From JBOZRQ01 sp050789255 (GTDB lineage: Bacteria; Bacillota; Sulfobacillia; Symbiobacteriales; Symbiobacteriaceae), in NCBI GenBank assembly GCA_050789255.1, contig JBOZRQ010000015.1, positions 1 to 64,000 of the forward strand: DNA of 64,000 nt. The letters run 5' to 3'. A program made the position numbers and the translations under genes. Positions 9,022 through 17,852 of the stretch are shown here, piece by piece; within the stretch, counting starts at the first letter, position 1, and each line of letters opens with the position of its first letter. The notes under the pieces are model-generated. The model did no database searches. It was not told where the DNA came from and saw nothing but the letters and a program-made list of their open reading frames with translations.

Positions 9022-10326
9022 TTAAGCCTCATCGGTGCGGGACACATGACCCCGTCCGGCGGCCAGGAAGACCAGGTTCAGCACAATGCCGGCCACGGCA
9101 GCCGTGGCGATGGCGGGAAGCTCCATCCCAAAGATGGGGATGTTGCCACCCTCGAACTGGTTGCCGCCCAGCCCGATCACCAGGATCACGGCGGCGATGG
9201 CCAGCTGAGCGGGGTCGAACAGGTCCACCTTCTCCTCCTGCATCAGGGCGACGCCCTGCACACCGATCACGCCGAAGAGGTAGATCGCCAGACCGCCCGT
9301 GACAAAGCCGGGCAGGGTGGAGACCACGGCAGCGAGCTTGCCTGCGAAGGCCAGGACCATGGCGATACCGCCTGCGGCCATGAGAACCGGGGTCGAGTAG
9401 TTGCGGGTGATCGCCATCAGGGAGTTGTTCTCGCCGTAGTTGGTGCCCGAAGAGGCGCCGAGCATGCCGAAGATGAAGTCCGACAGGCCGTCAGCGACGA
9501 GGTTGATGCCCACCAGCTTCTTGATCCGCACCGGCGGGCGCCCCTGCTCCTCGGCCAGCTTATCGATGTAGAGGCTGACCTGGTAAAGGTGCGCCGTGGA
9601 CTCGGGCAGCGTGGCGACGGCGATCGGGGCGATGGCCACAATAGCGGCCCAGGCGTTGGGGTTGGTGAAGTCGGGCAGGCGGAAGGCGGGCACCGAGAAC
9701 CAGGCGGCCTGGGCCACCGGGGCGAAGTCGATCAGCCCCATGGCCAGCGCGGTCAGGTAGCCCACCACGGCGCCGATCAGCACGGGCATCATGCCCAGCA
9801 GGCCGCGGCCCCGCAGGAAAACGGAGCAGAGGATCGTGACGATCATGGTAACGAGCGCCACGCCCCAGTTGGCCGAGGCCATGTCGAGCGCCGTCTTGGC
9901 CAGGGCGATGCCGATGACGATGGCGATCGACCCGGTAACCACTGGGGGCAGCGCCTTGTCCAGCATGCGCTTGCCGGTCTTCTGCACAATCAGGCCGATG
10001 AGGATATTTAGAATACCGGTGGCCACAACGCCGACCTGTGCGACCGCCGGGCCGCCCCAGGGGGCCAGCACCACAGCGGTTACCGGGGCGATATAGGCGA
10101 AGCTGCCGCCATAGTAGAGCGGAATCCGGCCGCCCGAGACCAGGATCGCGATGATGGTGCCCAGGCCGGAAGCGAACAGGGTGACGCCGACATCGAACTT
10201 GGTCAGAATCGCTACCAGAACCGTGGCGGGGAACATGGTGAGCACGTGCTGGAAGCCCAGGCTCAAAAGGGCGCCGACCGGCGGACGGTCCTGGGGCAGG
10301 TAGCCGAAAACCTTGTTGCTGGCCAT
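9022..10326 (-). CDS. uraA: Uracil permease (NCS2 family)
   Basis: This 434-aa polytopic membrane protein is of the nucleobase-cation symporter-2 family. Family landmarks are LGFQHVLTMFPATVLV near the N terminus, GGSFAYIAPVTAVVLAPWG in the substrate region, and ENNSLMAITRNYSTPV. It should import uracil with protons across the cytoplasmic membrane. ATG 10326 follows AGGAGG nine bases upstream. The leader carries a PyrR-binding hairpin and terminator, which supports uracil rather than purine as substrate. It is monocistronic. Confidence 0.92.
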   Translation of the reverse strand: MASNKVFGYLPQDRPPVGALLSLGFQHVLTMFPATVLVAILTKFDVGVTLFASGLGTIIAILVSGGRIPLYYGGSFAYIAPVTAVVLAPWGGPAVAQVGVVATGILNILIGLIVQKTGKRMLDKALPPVVTGSIAIVIGIALAKTALDMASANWGVALVTMIVTILCSVFLRGRGLLGMMPVLIGAVVGYLTALAMGLIDFAPVAQAAWFSVPAFRLPDFTNPNAWAAIVAIAPIAVATLPESTAHLYQVSLYIDKLAEEQGRPPVRIKKLVGINLVADGLSDFIFGMLGASSGTNYGENNSLMAITRNYSTPVLMAAGGIAMVLAFAGKLAAVVSTLPGFVTGGLAIYLFGVIGVQGVALMQEEKVDLFDPAQLAIAAVILVIGLGGNQFEGGNIPIFGMELPAIATAAVAGIVLNLVFLAAGRGHVSRTDEA

Positions 10327-10362
10327 GTGTGCGTTTCCTCCTGCGATGTAGGGTGCGTAGAT

Positions 10363-10396
10363 AAAAAAGACTTCTTACCGGCGATGGCAAGAAGTC
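10363..10396 (-). terminator. Leader terminator of the PyrR attenuator
   Basis: On the minus strand GACTTCTT pairs with AAGAAGTC around a 12-nt loop and is followed by six T, all inside the permease leader about 40 nt before the start codon. It is the regulated terminator of the attenuator. Confidence 0.88.
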
Positions 10397-10443
10397 GTCC
10401 TGTCTGCACACCCTCCCATGGCGGAAGCGCGCTCAAACATTAG

Positions 10444-10475
10444 ACCTTGCCAGTCTCACAGGACTGTCTTAAAGG
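10444..10475 (-). promoter_or_regulatory. PyrR-binding anti-antiterminator hairpin
   Basis: The minus strand reads CAGTCCTGTGAGACTG (10466-10451), which matches the PyrR RNA-binding consensus I know from Bacillus pyr leaders (ARUCCNGNGAGGYU) except for one base. With the downstream terminator this forms a standard attenuator: PyrR with UMP binds here and favours termination. A -10-like TATAGT lies at 10505-10500, leaving a leader of about 170 nt. Confidence 0.85.
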
Positions 10476-10535
10476 CCGCCGGTATTTAGCTCAAGGGATA
10501 CTATAGCACAGCGAACTCGTTAGTGCCACGGGTAA

Positions 10536-11609
10536 TCAACGTAGTTGATCATTTCTCGTGCTGAACGGCTTTCCGTGAGCGAGTGTTTCCGGCTCTTCGG
10601 CCAGCAGTTGACCGAAAGTCATGGTCCCAGCCGAGCCCATGGCCTTCATGGGACAGACATCGCGACAGAGTCCGCACCCTGTGCACATGGAGGCTTTCCA
10701 CGTGAGCGTGGCACTCTCGCCATCTTGGTGGAGCTTCAGCGCCCCCGCCGGGCAGAGTCGGCTGCACACCACGCACAGTGTGCAGCCGGCTCCCACGGCG
10801 AGCGCCGCCCCCGGCAAGGCGCCGCCCTCAGCGGGGGGCACCGCAGCCAGGGCCCGGGAGAGGATCTGCCGCCGGTGGGGCACCTCGGTGGGATCCGGCA
10901 GCGACGGCTTGGGCGCCGCCGGCTTGCCGAACCAGCCGCCCAGCAACTGTCCAAGGACCTGGCCGCCGCCGGTAAACAGGCTCCCCAGGAAGGCCCGACG
11001 GTCGTCGGCCAGCACGGCTTGCTCGACTGCGACCGATCTCTCCCCATGCTCTAATCCAGGTGTGGTCAGTGAATCGCCCGCACTCACGCTTCCCGGGTAG
11101 ATCTGCGCCAGCGCCGCCAGCGCCCGTTCCACCAGCGCCGCTGACGCCTGCCCGTTCGGGCAGGCGCCGCACGCTGTCGGGCGCCACAGCAGCACCTGTC
11201 GGTGCCCCGCCGCGACCATGCCCGCCAGCAGCTCAGCGGTCACCGCACCGGTGCACGGCACGGTGACCGCCTGCGGCCGGGCGCCCTCCGGCAGGTGCGG
11301 GAGCTGACGCTCACACACCAGGACCAGCGGGCTGCCCTGGACCTTGCGCCCCGCCGCCAGCAGGCCCACCTCGGAGGGAGCCTCCATCCGAATCGCCCCG
11401 GTCGGGCACGCAGCGGCACAAAGACCACAGGCGGTGCAACTCTCCGCCAGCTTGACCCCGCGGTTCAGGCTGACCGCCTGCACCGGGCAGACCTCGGCGC
11501 AGGCTCGGCAGGAAGCCTTGGGGGAGCGGGCCTGCACGCACAGACCGGGCTCCACCCGCACAGGGGTCATGCCGCTCATCCACTCTGCAGCCCGCTCCAG
11601 ATCAATCAT
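10536..11609 (-). CDS. Polyferredoxin (four 4Fe-4S motifs) of the DMSO-reductase operon
   Basis: A 357-aa protein with two 4Fe-4S ferredoxin motifs at the N terminus (CRACAEVCP, CTACGLCAAACP) and two at the C terminus (CTLCVVCSRLCP, CTGCGLCRDVCP). The middle has further Cys (CGACP) and no transmembrane segment. ATG 11609 overlaps the TGA of the TorD-like gene as ATGA, so the two are translationally coupled; an upstream GTG at 11621 is less likely. It is the last gene of the operon and probably carries electrons to the reductase or assists cluster assembly. The arrangement recalls NapF-type proteins, but the exact role is not established. Confidence 0.8.
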   Translation of the reverse strand: MIDLERAAEWMSGMTPVRVEPGLCVQARSPKASCRACAEVCPVQAVSLNRGVKLAESCTACGLCAAACPTGAIRMEAPSEVGLLAAGRKVQGSPLVLVCERQLPHLPEGARPQAVTVPCTGAVTAELLAGMVAAGHRQVLLWRPTACGACPNGQASAALVERALAALAQIYPGSVSAGDSLTTPGLEHGERSVAVEQAVLADDRRAFLGSLFTGGGQVLGQLLGGWFGKPAAPKPSLPDPTEVPHRRQILSRALAAVPPAEGGALPGAALAVGAGCTLCVVCSRLCPAGALKLHQDGESATLTWKASMCTGCGLCRDVCPMKAMGSAGTMTFGQLLAEEPETLAHGKPFSTRNDQLR

Positions 11610-12241
11610 ACCGCTAAGCACTCCCGCTCTTGTTCGAGCAGCCCCTGCGTCAGCAGGGCGAGTCCACGGTAGAAGGCCACCTGCGTGTTCGCCAGAATGT
11701 CTTCACAGAAGGCGGGCGCCCACTGCATGAGGTGAGAGGATAGGAACTCATGCTGCACCCCGCGTACCTCCACAGAGCCCCGGGCCTCCCGCTCGCAAAG
11801 CTCCGCCATGAAGAGCAGCTCCAGCCCGATGTGATCATCCGGCTCCTCCGGGCGCCCTACCTCGAGCCCCATGGCCCGGTAGGCAGCCCGCACCTGGAGG
11901 GTGGGCCAGTCAAACAGCATCCGTTCATCCGACCGGTAGACCGACTCCCACGGCGGGGCGGGGACGTGACCCATGCCCACGAAAAGCCGGTCGTACTCCC
12001 AGCACAGCGCCTTGCCCGCTTCGGCGCCGTCAGCCAGTTCCCCGCACGCCTGCGCCATCAGGGCGAGGCCCTCGGCCATCCGACCGTTGCCCACCCGTAC
12101 CGGGAACTCGGCCAGCAGCCCCTGCTGGGCGATCTCGGCCAGCCAGGTCGGCTCGGGGCGGTTCAGGAACAGGGTCGCCAGGAACCGGTAGGCCAGCGAC
12201 CGGCAGGCGGCAGGCTCAAACGGCAGACTCTCCGTGAGCAT
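11606..12241 (-). CDS. TorD/DmsD-family molybdoenzyme chaperone
   Basis: This 211-aa all-helical protein has the TorD-family core: EYDRLFVGMGHVPAPPWESVY followed by PDDHIGLELLFMAEL. Such chaperones bind the twin-arginine leader and apo-form of DMSO/TMAO-reductase-type enzymes until the molybdenum cofactor is inserted. ATG 12241 has AGGGGGG six bases ahead. It lies between dmsC and the polyferredoxin, and its client is presumably the DmsA-like protein encoded at the head of this operon. Confidence 0.9.
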   Translation of the reverse strand: MLTESLPFEPAACRSLAYRFLATLFLNRPEPTWLAEIAQQGLLAEFPVRVGNGRMAEGLALMAQACGELADGAEAGKALCWEYDRLFVGMGHVPAPPWESVYRSDERMLFDWPTLQVRAAYRAMGLEVGRPEEPDDHIGLELLFMAELCEREARGSVEVRGVQHEFLSSHLMQWAPAFCEDILANTQVAFYRGLALLTQGLLEQERECLAV

Positions 12242-12262
12242 CGGTAACCCCCCTCTTAGCGA

Positions 12263-13111
12263 CTATCCAACCGAAATCGGCACGCTGGAAGCGTAGAAAA
12301 TGATGCGGGCGGCAGCCTCGCCGATCAGCCCGACGGCGAGGGCCAGGTAGACGGCCCTGGGCGTCAGCTGCTTGCGGTGCCAGATCAGGCCCACCACCAC
12401 GGCGAGTCCCACCACCAGCAACATGTGGATCCAGAGCCCCGGCTGAAGGTTCCCCATCAGCATATCGAGCGACTTGCGGCCGGCGCTGTTGCCGTTGCCG
12501 AGGCCAGCCAGGTAGAAGGGCAGCCCCACCACCTGAATGGCGGCGCCCGCCAAAGCCAGGGCGGGTCCCACCTTCACCACGGCATCCGCGGCTTCGGCGG
12601 GGAGGGTGATCAGAACGCCTACGCCGCCCAGCACCAGCAGGGTAGCCACGAAGGTGAACACCGTGAAGATGCTCGACCAGGCCGGGATGATGCTCACCTT
12701 GTAGACCATGCTCATCACCAGCACCATCACCACGCCAAGGCCGGCCGTAAACCGGCTCAGCGTAACGATGTGCTCGCGCTCCACGCCCTTGCGCTCGGCC
12801 CACTCGGTCAGCGCCCACATGCCGCCGAAGATCAGCGTGAAGAGAATCTCACGGGAGAGCCAGGAGGTGGCAAGGTTGTTGGCCGCCCGGAAGGCGCCCA
12901 TGGGCGAGCCCAAGTGCAGGAACGATGCCAGCATGCCAAGCGCCAACAGAAGGCCGGCGATCAGCCCGGGGCGCCGGGTCAGGCGAACCGCCTCCGCGGC
13001 GCCCGCCTTGCGCAGGAGCACCTCCTGCACCAGGACCTTGCCCAGGTAAAGACCTGCGGCAGCCTGGCCGAGCAGGGTAAATGCGACCAAAGACCACTCC
13101 GTGTGGATCAT
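12263..13111 (-). CDS. dmsC: DmsC-type membrane anchor subunit
   Basis: A 282-aa protein with about eight hydrophobic helices, starting MIHTEWSLVAFTLLGQAAAG, typical of DMSO-reductase anchor subunits. It should oxidise menaquinol and pass electrons to the DmsB-like subunit. ATG 13111 has AGGAGG nine bases upstream and follows the dmsB stop by 6 bp. This tight spacing and the order A-B-C match classical dmsABC operons. The physiological acceptor (DMSO, TMAO or another S/N-oxide) cannot be read from the sequence. Confidence 0.88.
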   Translation of the reverse strand: MIHTEWSLVAFTLLGQAAAGLYLGKVLVQEVLLRKAGAAEAVRLTRRPGLIAGLLLALGMLASFLHLGSPMGAFRAANNLATSWLSREILFTLIFGGMWALTEWAERKGVEREHIVTLSRFTAGLGVVMVLVMSMVYKVSIIPAWSSIFTVFTFVATLLVLGGVGVLITLPAEAADAVVKVGPALALAGAAIQVVGLPFYLAGLGNGNSAGRKSLDMLMGNLQPGLWIHMLLVVGLAVVVGLIWHRKQLTPRAVYLALAVGLIGEAAARIIFYASSVPISVG

Positions 13112-13117
13112 CGCGGC

Positions 13118-13711
13118 CTACCTCCTCTCCCCCGACACGGCGCTCCGGTGGGGGGTGAAAATGATGTTCGGGTGGGTCATATCCGGCGACGGCAGGCCGG
13201 CCAGGGCGCTGACCGCCTCGGGATGCTTCTTCTTCAGCTCGTCGATGGGACCCCACTCAATCGCCCGCATCAGGCACGAGGAGACGCAGGCCGGTTCCTT
13301 GCCCTGCGCACGGTAGTCGGCGCAGAGGTCGCACTTGCGGGTCTTGCCCAGCTTCTCACTGAACTGCGGCGCCCCGTACGGGCAGTTCCAGGTGCAGTAC
13401 TTGCAGCCGATGCAGATCTCGGTATCGACCGAGACCACCCCGTCCTCGGGGTTCTTGTGCATGGCGCCGGTCGGGCAGTTCGGCACGCACCCCGGCTCGG
13501 AGCAGTGGTTGCACGACAGGCTGATCCAGTAGCCGAAGACGTCGGCATGGAACACATCGCCCACCTTGGTGAAGCCGCCGCCCGATACCTCGGTAACCCG
13601 GCGGAAGTTGACGCCCACCTCGGTGTCATTCTTATCCTTGCAGGTGACGGTGCAGGTCTTGCAGCCCATGCAGTACTGCTGATTGACGTAAAAGCCCAGC
13701 TGCTGACTCAC
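13118..13711 (-). CDS. dmsB: DmsB-type four-cluster iron-sulfur subunit
   Basis: A 197-aa ferredoxin-like subunit with four Cys groups: CMGCKTCTVTCKD, CNHCSEPGCVPNCP, CIGCKYCTWNCP and CDLC with CVSSC. This is the DmsB arrangement of four 4Fe-4S clusters linking the catalytic and anchor subunits. The start is GTG 13711 with AGGAGG seven bases ahead. It lies 23 bp after the catalytic gene. Confidence 0.93.
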   Translation of the reverse strand: MSQQLGFYVNQQYCMGCKTCTVTCKDKNDTEVGVNFRRVTEVSGGGFTKVGDVFHADVFGYWISLSCNHCSEPGCVPNCPTGAMHKNPEDGVVSVDTEICIGCKYCTWNCPYGAPQFSEKLGKTRKCDLCADYRAQGKEPACVSSCLMRAIEWGPIDELKKKHPEAVSALAGLPSPDMTHPNIIFTPHRSAVSGERR

Positions 13712-13734
13712 GGTGGATCCTCCTTTCGCCGGCG

Positions 13735-16095
13735 CTACGCCCGGACAACCTCAACCAGATTGGTGTGCTGCGGGTTCGAGTTGCTCATGTAGCTGCCCCG
13801 CATAATGGTCAGCGTGTTGATCGAACCCTTGGTGTCCACGCCGTCGTTGCCGGCCTTGTGCCAGGCGCCCTGCGGCAGGGCGATCACGCCGGGCATCACC
13901 CGCGGCGTCACTTTGGCCGGTACCAACGTTGCGCCGCGATCGTTGAAGATCTTGACCTGGTCGCCGTTCTGGATGCTGCGGGCCTCAGCGTCGATCGGGT
14001 TGATCCAGACCTCCTGGCGGGAGGCCTCGGTCATCCAGGGGTTGTTGTCATGGGTGGAGTGCACACGCCGCTTGTAGTGGTAGCCCGTCATCTGCAGGGG
14101 GTACTTCTTGATCAGCGGGTCGGAGAGGCCGTCGAAGGGCGCCACGTACTTCGGCACCGCCGGCACCGTGTCCGGCTGCTTCCGGTCGAAGAGCTGCTTG
14201 GAGAAGATCTCGATCTTGCCCGACGGGGTGGCGAACTTGTTCTTCTCGGGATCGGCGATCTGCTTCTCGAAGGCGATCTCGGGCTTGGCCACCTTGCGCC
14301 GGTAAATGCCGGTCTTCTTGAAGGTCTCGTAGCCCGGGAAGTCCGGGTGCGCCTTGGCTGCGGCCTCGGTGCAGTACTTCATCCAATCCGCCGCCGTCTT
14401 GCCTTCGGTGAACTGATCCTTCACGCCCAGCTTCTCAGCCACATCGGTGATCCAGTCGTACTCGTCGCGGCAGTCGTGCAGCGGCTTGATGACCGGGTTC
14501 ATGTAGATGGCGTACTCGCCGTGGCCCCACGGGGTGACGATGTTCTCCCGCTCGTAGAAGGTCACGGAGGGCAGCACCAGATCCGAGTACTCGGCGCTGG
14601 GGGTCATGAAGATATCCGACGTGACGATGAACTCGCAGAGGCTGTCGTCCTGCAGGATCTTCTTCGTCCCGTTGATGTCGGCGTGCTGGTTGAGCAGGGC
14701 GTTGCCCGCCAGATTGAAGATGCACTTGATGTTGCTGGGCAGCTTGTCGGCGCCCTGAATCAGGTCCTTCTCCTTGGTCATCTCCTTGCCTCGCACGATC
14801 GCCTCGGACCACAGGAAGCAGGAGATCATCACCTTGCCGCCGCCCTTTTGCGGGATGCTGCCCATGGTGACGGTGCTGGGCGGATAGCCGGCGCCCGAGG
14901 CCCAGCCGCCCTTGATGCCGATGTTGCCGGTCATCGCGGCCAACACCGTGGCCGAGCGGACGCTCTGCTCGCCGTTGGCGTGGCGCTGGGGACCGAAGCC
15001 CTGGATCAGTGCGGCCGGCTTGATGCTGCCGTACTCCCGGCCGAGCTGACGGATGCGGGCCGCAGGGATCCCCGTGATCTTCTCCGCCCACTCCGGGGTC
15101 TTGGGCTGGCCGTCGGCCTGGCCGAGGATATAGCTCTTGAAGGAGTTGCCGGCGGGAATCCCCTCGGGCATGTGCTCCTCGTCGAAGCCCAGGCAGTACT
15201 TGTCGAGGAACTTCTGGTCGTGCATGTTCTCCGTGATGATCACGTGGGCCATCGCATCGAGAAGGGCGCTGTCGGTGGTCGGACGAATGGGGATCCACTC
15301 GTCCGCCAGGGCGACGGCGGTGTCCGTGTAGCGCGGGTCGATGACGATCACCTTGGCGCCGGCCTCTTTGGCTTTCCGGTAGTAGTACATGGAGTTGGTC
15401 CCAAAGACCGTCTCCGCCGGGTTGTGCCCCATCAGAATGATCAGCTTGGAGTTCTGCAGGTCGGCCCGGTGGTTGCCCGAGTTGCTGGAGCCAAACGTGA
15501 ACGGAGTCGCATAACGGGTCTGGCCGCTCGAGTAGGTGCCGTAGTAGCCCAGGTAGTCACCGGCGTAGAGCCCCAGCAGGCGGGTCATCCAGTTCCGGCC
15601 GGCGTTAAGGCCGGAGTTACCGGTGGCGTAGATGGGGTGGATCGACAGGGCGCCGTACTTCTCCTTGATTCGCTTGATCTCGGTGGCAACCAGCGTGGTG
15701 GCCTCGTCCCAGGAGATGCGCTCCCATTTCCCCTCGCCCCGCTTGCCGACCCGCTTCATGGGATACTTGAGCCGGTCCGGATGGTAGACCATCTGGCGGT
15801 AGGAGCGCCCGCGGAGGCAGGCCCTGAGGGCGTACTGGTCAGCCGTGTCGGCGACTGGATCGGTTTCGATGCGGGTCAGGACGCCGTCCTTGACATGGGC
15901 ATGAATCACGCATCGGCCGCCGCAGTTGTTGCTGCAGCCGGTGGGAATCACCACGGTGTCGTCCTTCTCGGCGGCTTCGGCCGGCTTGAACGGGGAGACG
16001 CCGCTCATGGTCAGACCGCCCGCTGCGGCCGCCCCCGTGAGCAGCCCGCTCCACTTCAGGAAGGAGCGCCGTGACAAGGTTGCTTGCTCAGACAT
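13735..16095 (-). CDS. dmsA: DmsA-type molybdopterin oxidoreductase catalytic subunit
   Basis: This 786-aa protein has a twin-arginine leader (SRRSFLKWSG) and a 4Fe-4S motif CSNNCGGRC near residues 55-65. The segment YGTYSSGQ carries the Ser that ligates molybdenum in the DMSO-reductase family, where nitrate and formate enzymes have Cys or Sec. The C-terminal domain is the usual cofactor-binding barrel. ATG 16095 has GGGAGG nine bases ahead; an in-frame Met at 16146 lies upstream but would spoil the export signal. Export by the Tat route places it outside the membrane. It is first in the dmsABC-torD-polyferredoxin operon. Confidence 0.92.
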   Translation of the reverse strand: MSEQATLSRRSFLKWSGLLTGAAAAGGLTMSGVSPFKPAEAAEKDDTVVIPTGCSNNCGGRCVIHAHVKDGVLTRIETDPVADTADQYALRACLRGRSYRQMVYHPDRLKYPMKRVGKRGEGKWERISWDEATTLVATEIKRIKEKYGALSIHPIYATGNSGLNAGRNWMTRLLGLYAGDYLGYYGTYSSGQTRYATPFTFGSSNSGNHRADLQNSKLIILMGHNPAETVFGTNSMYYYRKAKEAGAKVIVIDPRYTDTAVALADEWIPIRPTTDSALLDAMAHVIITENMHDQKFLDKYCLGFDEEHMPEGIPAGNSFKSYILGQADGQPKTPEWAEKITGIPAARIRQLGREYGSIKPAALIQGFGPQRHANGEQSVRSATVLAAMTGNIGIKGGWASGAGYPPSTVTMGSIPQKGGGKVMISCFLWSEAIVRGKEMTKEKDLIQGADKLPSNIKCIFNLAGNALLNQHADINGTKKILQDDSLCEFIVTSDIFMTPSAEYSDLVLPSVTFYERENIVTPWGHGEYAIYMNPVIKPLHDCRDEYDWITDVAEKLGVKDQFTEGKTAADWMKYCTEAAAKAHPDFPGYETFKKTGIYRRKVAKPEIAFEKQIADPEKNKFATPSGKIEIFSKQLFDRKQPDTVPAVPKYVAPFDGLSDPLIKKYPLQMTGYHYKRRVHSTHDNNPWMTEASRQEVWINPIDAEARSIQNGDQVKIFNDRGATLVPAKVTPRVMPGVIALPQGAWHKAGNDGVDTKGSINTLTIMRGSYMSNSNPQHTNLVEVVRA

Positions 16096-16285
16096 ACTGG
16101 AGAACCTCCCTGCGCTTAGATATGGCTCCAGTATGAACCTGCGCACGGAAAGCGGGCATTCCCCGTAAGGGCAAGGATTTAATACGATTACGGCGTGAAA
16201 TCATTGACACTTATGGCCTCGCGAAAAGAATCCGGGCCAGGTCATGTTACCTCCCTCACAAGGAGGAGGACGTACCCAACCAAAC

Positions 16286-16322
16286 GGGGCAGACTCCACG
16301 CTCAACGGCGGGAATCTGCCCC
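16286..16322 (-). terminator. Hairpin after the Uma2-family gene
   Basis: GGGGCAGA pairs with TCTGCCCC around a 21-nt loop. On the minus strand the tail is GTTTGGTTGG, so termination strength is uncertain. Confidence 0.45.
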
Positions 16323-16327
16323 TGTAT

Positions 16328-16834
16328 TTAGTCATCAAGGACTGTCCGAACTTTGAAGGTCAGGTCACTAAGCAGTGGTGATACCAGGTCGGACGTGTCA
16401 TCGAAAGTGCGCCAGACCTCTAGACCTGCCGGAGAAGGCACCAGCACTTCGATGGTGCGAGCAGCCGGGTCTACGATCCAGTACTCCTGTACGCCGAACT
16501 TGCTGTAGAGCTTCCGCTTGTAGAGCCGGTCACGGCCCGATGTGCTGGGGGAGAGAATCTCAATGACCAGGTCGGGCGCCGCGTTAACGCAGCCATCGGG
16601 ATCAACGATGTGTCTCCGCTGATTGGAAATGAAGAACACGTCCGGTTGAACTATGTTCTCTATGGAGAGCACAACCTCGAGCGGTGCCATGAGAACCTGC
16701 CCGAGTCGGTGCGCCTTTACGAAGTCATGAAGTAGGAAAAGGATCTCCCCCAGAACCAATTGGTGGATTAAAGGTGGAGTGGGTATGATGAAACGCTCCC
16801 CCTCCAGCAACTCGTACCGCTCGTCCTCCTCCAT
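16328..16834 (-). CDS. Uma2-family (DUF820) putative endonuclease
   Basis: A 168-aa protein of the Uma2 family with a PD-(D/E)xK-like core. RYELLEGE is near the N terminus, QPDVFFI and APDLVIEILSPSTSGRDR form the acidic catalytic strands, and KRKLYSKFGVQEYWIVDP supplies the conserved Lys region. Members are abundant in cyanobacteria and high-GC Firmicutes, and their cellular role is unknown. ATG 16834 is preceded by GGGAGGGAG. It is a single gene between the DMSO-reductase operon and the aldo/keto reductase. Confidence 0.85.
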   Translation of the reverse strand: MEEDERYELLEGERFIIPTPPLIHQLVLGEILFLLHDFVKAHRLGQVLMAPLEVVLSIENIVQPDVFFISNQRRHIVDPDGCVNAAPDLVIEILSPSTSGRDRLYKRKLYSKFGVQEYWIVDPAARTIEVLVPSPAGLEVWRTFDDTSDLVSPLLSDLTFKVRTVLDD

Positions 16835-16950
16835 TCATCTCCCTCCCATTGCACCTAATATGAGCAAAAAGGCGAGGGAAATGGCCCGTCAAACCGCACC
16901 CCAGGCTATGGTAAAATACCCGGAAGAAGCGAACTCCAGGAGGCGTCACC

Positions 16951-17799
16951 ATGACACAACAGCCGATCCCGACGCTCAAACTCCCCGCCGGCGAGCGGGT
17001 TCCGATTCTGGGCCAGGGCACCTGGTACATGGGCGAAGACTACGACGCCCGGCGCGACGAGGTCGCCGCCTTGCGGCTCGGCATGGACCTCGGCATGACC
17101 CTGATCGACACAGCGGAAATGTACGCCGCCGGCGGCGCCGAGGAGGTCGTCGCCGAGGCGATCGCCGGGCGCCGCGACGAGGTCTTCCTGGTCAGCAAGG
17201 TGCTGCCCTCCAACGCCTCCCGGCGGGGGACCATCGAGGCGTGCGAGCGCTCCCTCAAGCGGCTCAAGACCGACCGCATCGACCTCTACCTCCTGCACTG
17301 GCGTGGGCGCTTCCCCCTCGCCGAGACCCTGGAGGCCTTCGACACCCTGGTCAAGGCCGGGAAGATCCGCCACTGGGGCGTCAGCAACTTCGACACCTCC
17401 GACATGGAGGAGCTCGTGCGCCTGCGGGGCGGAGCGGCGGTCGCCACCAACCAGGTGCTCTACAACCTGACCCGGCGGGGGATCGAGTACGACCTGCTCC
17501 CCTGGCAGCGGCAGCGGCGCATCCCGACCATGGCCTACTCCCCGATCGAGCAGGGCCGCATGCTCCACCACGCCGCCCTCAAGCAGGTGGCCTCCCGCCA
17601 CGGGGCCACCGCCGCCCAGGTTGCGCTGGCCTGGCTGCTCCGCCAGGGCGACATGATGGTGATCCCCAAGGCCGGGCGCCTCGAGCACGTCCGCCAGAAC
17701 CGGGCTGCGGTCGACCTCCAGCTAACCGTGCAGGACCTGGCCGACCTGAACGCCGCCTTCCGGCCCCCGACCCGCAAGATGCCCCTGGAGATGCTCTAG
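16951..17799 (+). CDS. Aldo/keto reductase
   Basis: A 282-aa NADPH-dependent oxidoreductase of the (beta/alpha)8 barrel family. The catalytic tetrad is visible as D53 and Y58 (LIDTAEMY), K83 (FLVSK) and H116 (LYLLHW). The C-terminal IPKAGRLEHVRQN segment is the usual cofactor-phosphate site. ATG 16951 has AGGAGG seven bases ahead. It is monocistronic with its own terminator. The substrate is unknown. Confidence 0.93.
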   Translation: MTQQPIPTLKLPAGERVPILGQGTWYMGEDYDARRDEVAALRLGMDLGMTLIDTAEMYAAGGAEEVVAEAIAGRRDEVFLVSKVLPSNASRRGTIEACERSLKRLKTDRIDLYLLHWRGRFPLAETLEAFDTLVKAGKIRHWGVSNFDTSDMEELVRLRGGAAVATNQVLYNLTRRGIEYDLLPWQRQRRIPTMAYSPIEQGRMLHHAALKQVASRHGATAAQVALAWLLRQGDMMVIPKAGRLEHVRQNRAAVDLQLTVQDLADLNAAFRPPTRKMPLEML

Positions 17800-17809
17800 T
17801 GCGCGAGAA

Positions 17810-17845
17810 ACCGGGAGCGGCCGCTGGGCCGCTCCCGGTCTTTTC
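17810..17845 (+). terminator. Intrinsic terminator of the aldo/keto reductase
   Basis: A perfect 13-bp stem (ACCGGGAGCGGCC with GGCCGCTCCCGGT) and 4-nt loop are followed by CTTTTC. Confidence 0.85.
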
Positions 17846-17852
17846 ATGTACC

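Noticed and set aside
10532..10546. A short inverted repeat ATCAAC/GTTGAT at the end of the polyferredoxin gene
   Set aside because: Only six pairs with a 3-nt loop and no T-run, overlapping the stop codon; not convincing as a terminator.
13765..16074. A 769-codon open frame on the plus strand opposite the DmsA gene
   Set aside because: It is the antisense shadow of a high-GC gene: composition is Gly/Arg/His/Val-rich, there is no ribosome site, and the opposite strand encodes a complete Tat-exported molybdoenzyme.
16201..16245. A 14-codon minus-strand leader-like frame with GGGAGG ahead, upstream of dmsA
   Set aside because: No attenuator structure or repeated regulatory codons accompany it, and a 15-codon frame with a ribosome-like site is expected by chance at this GC.
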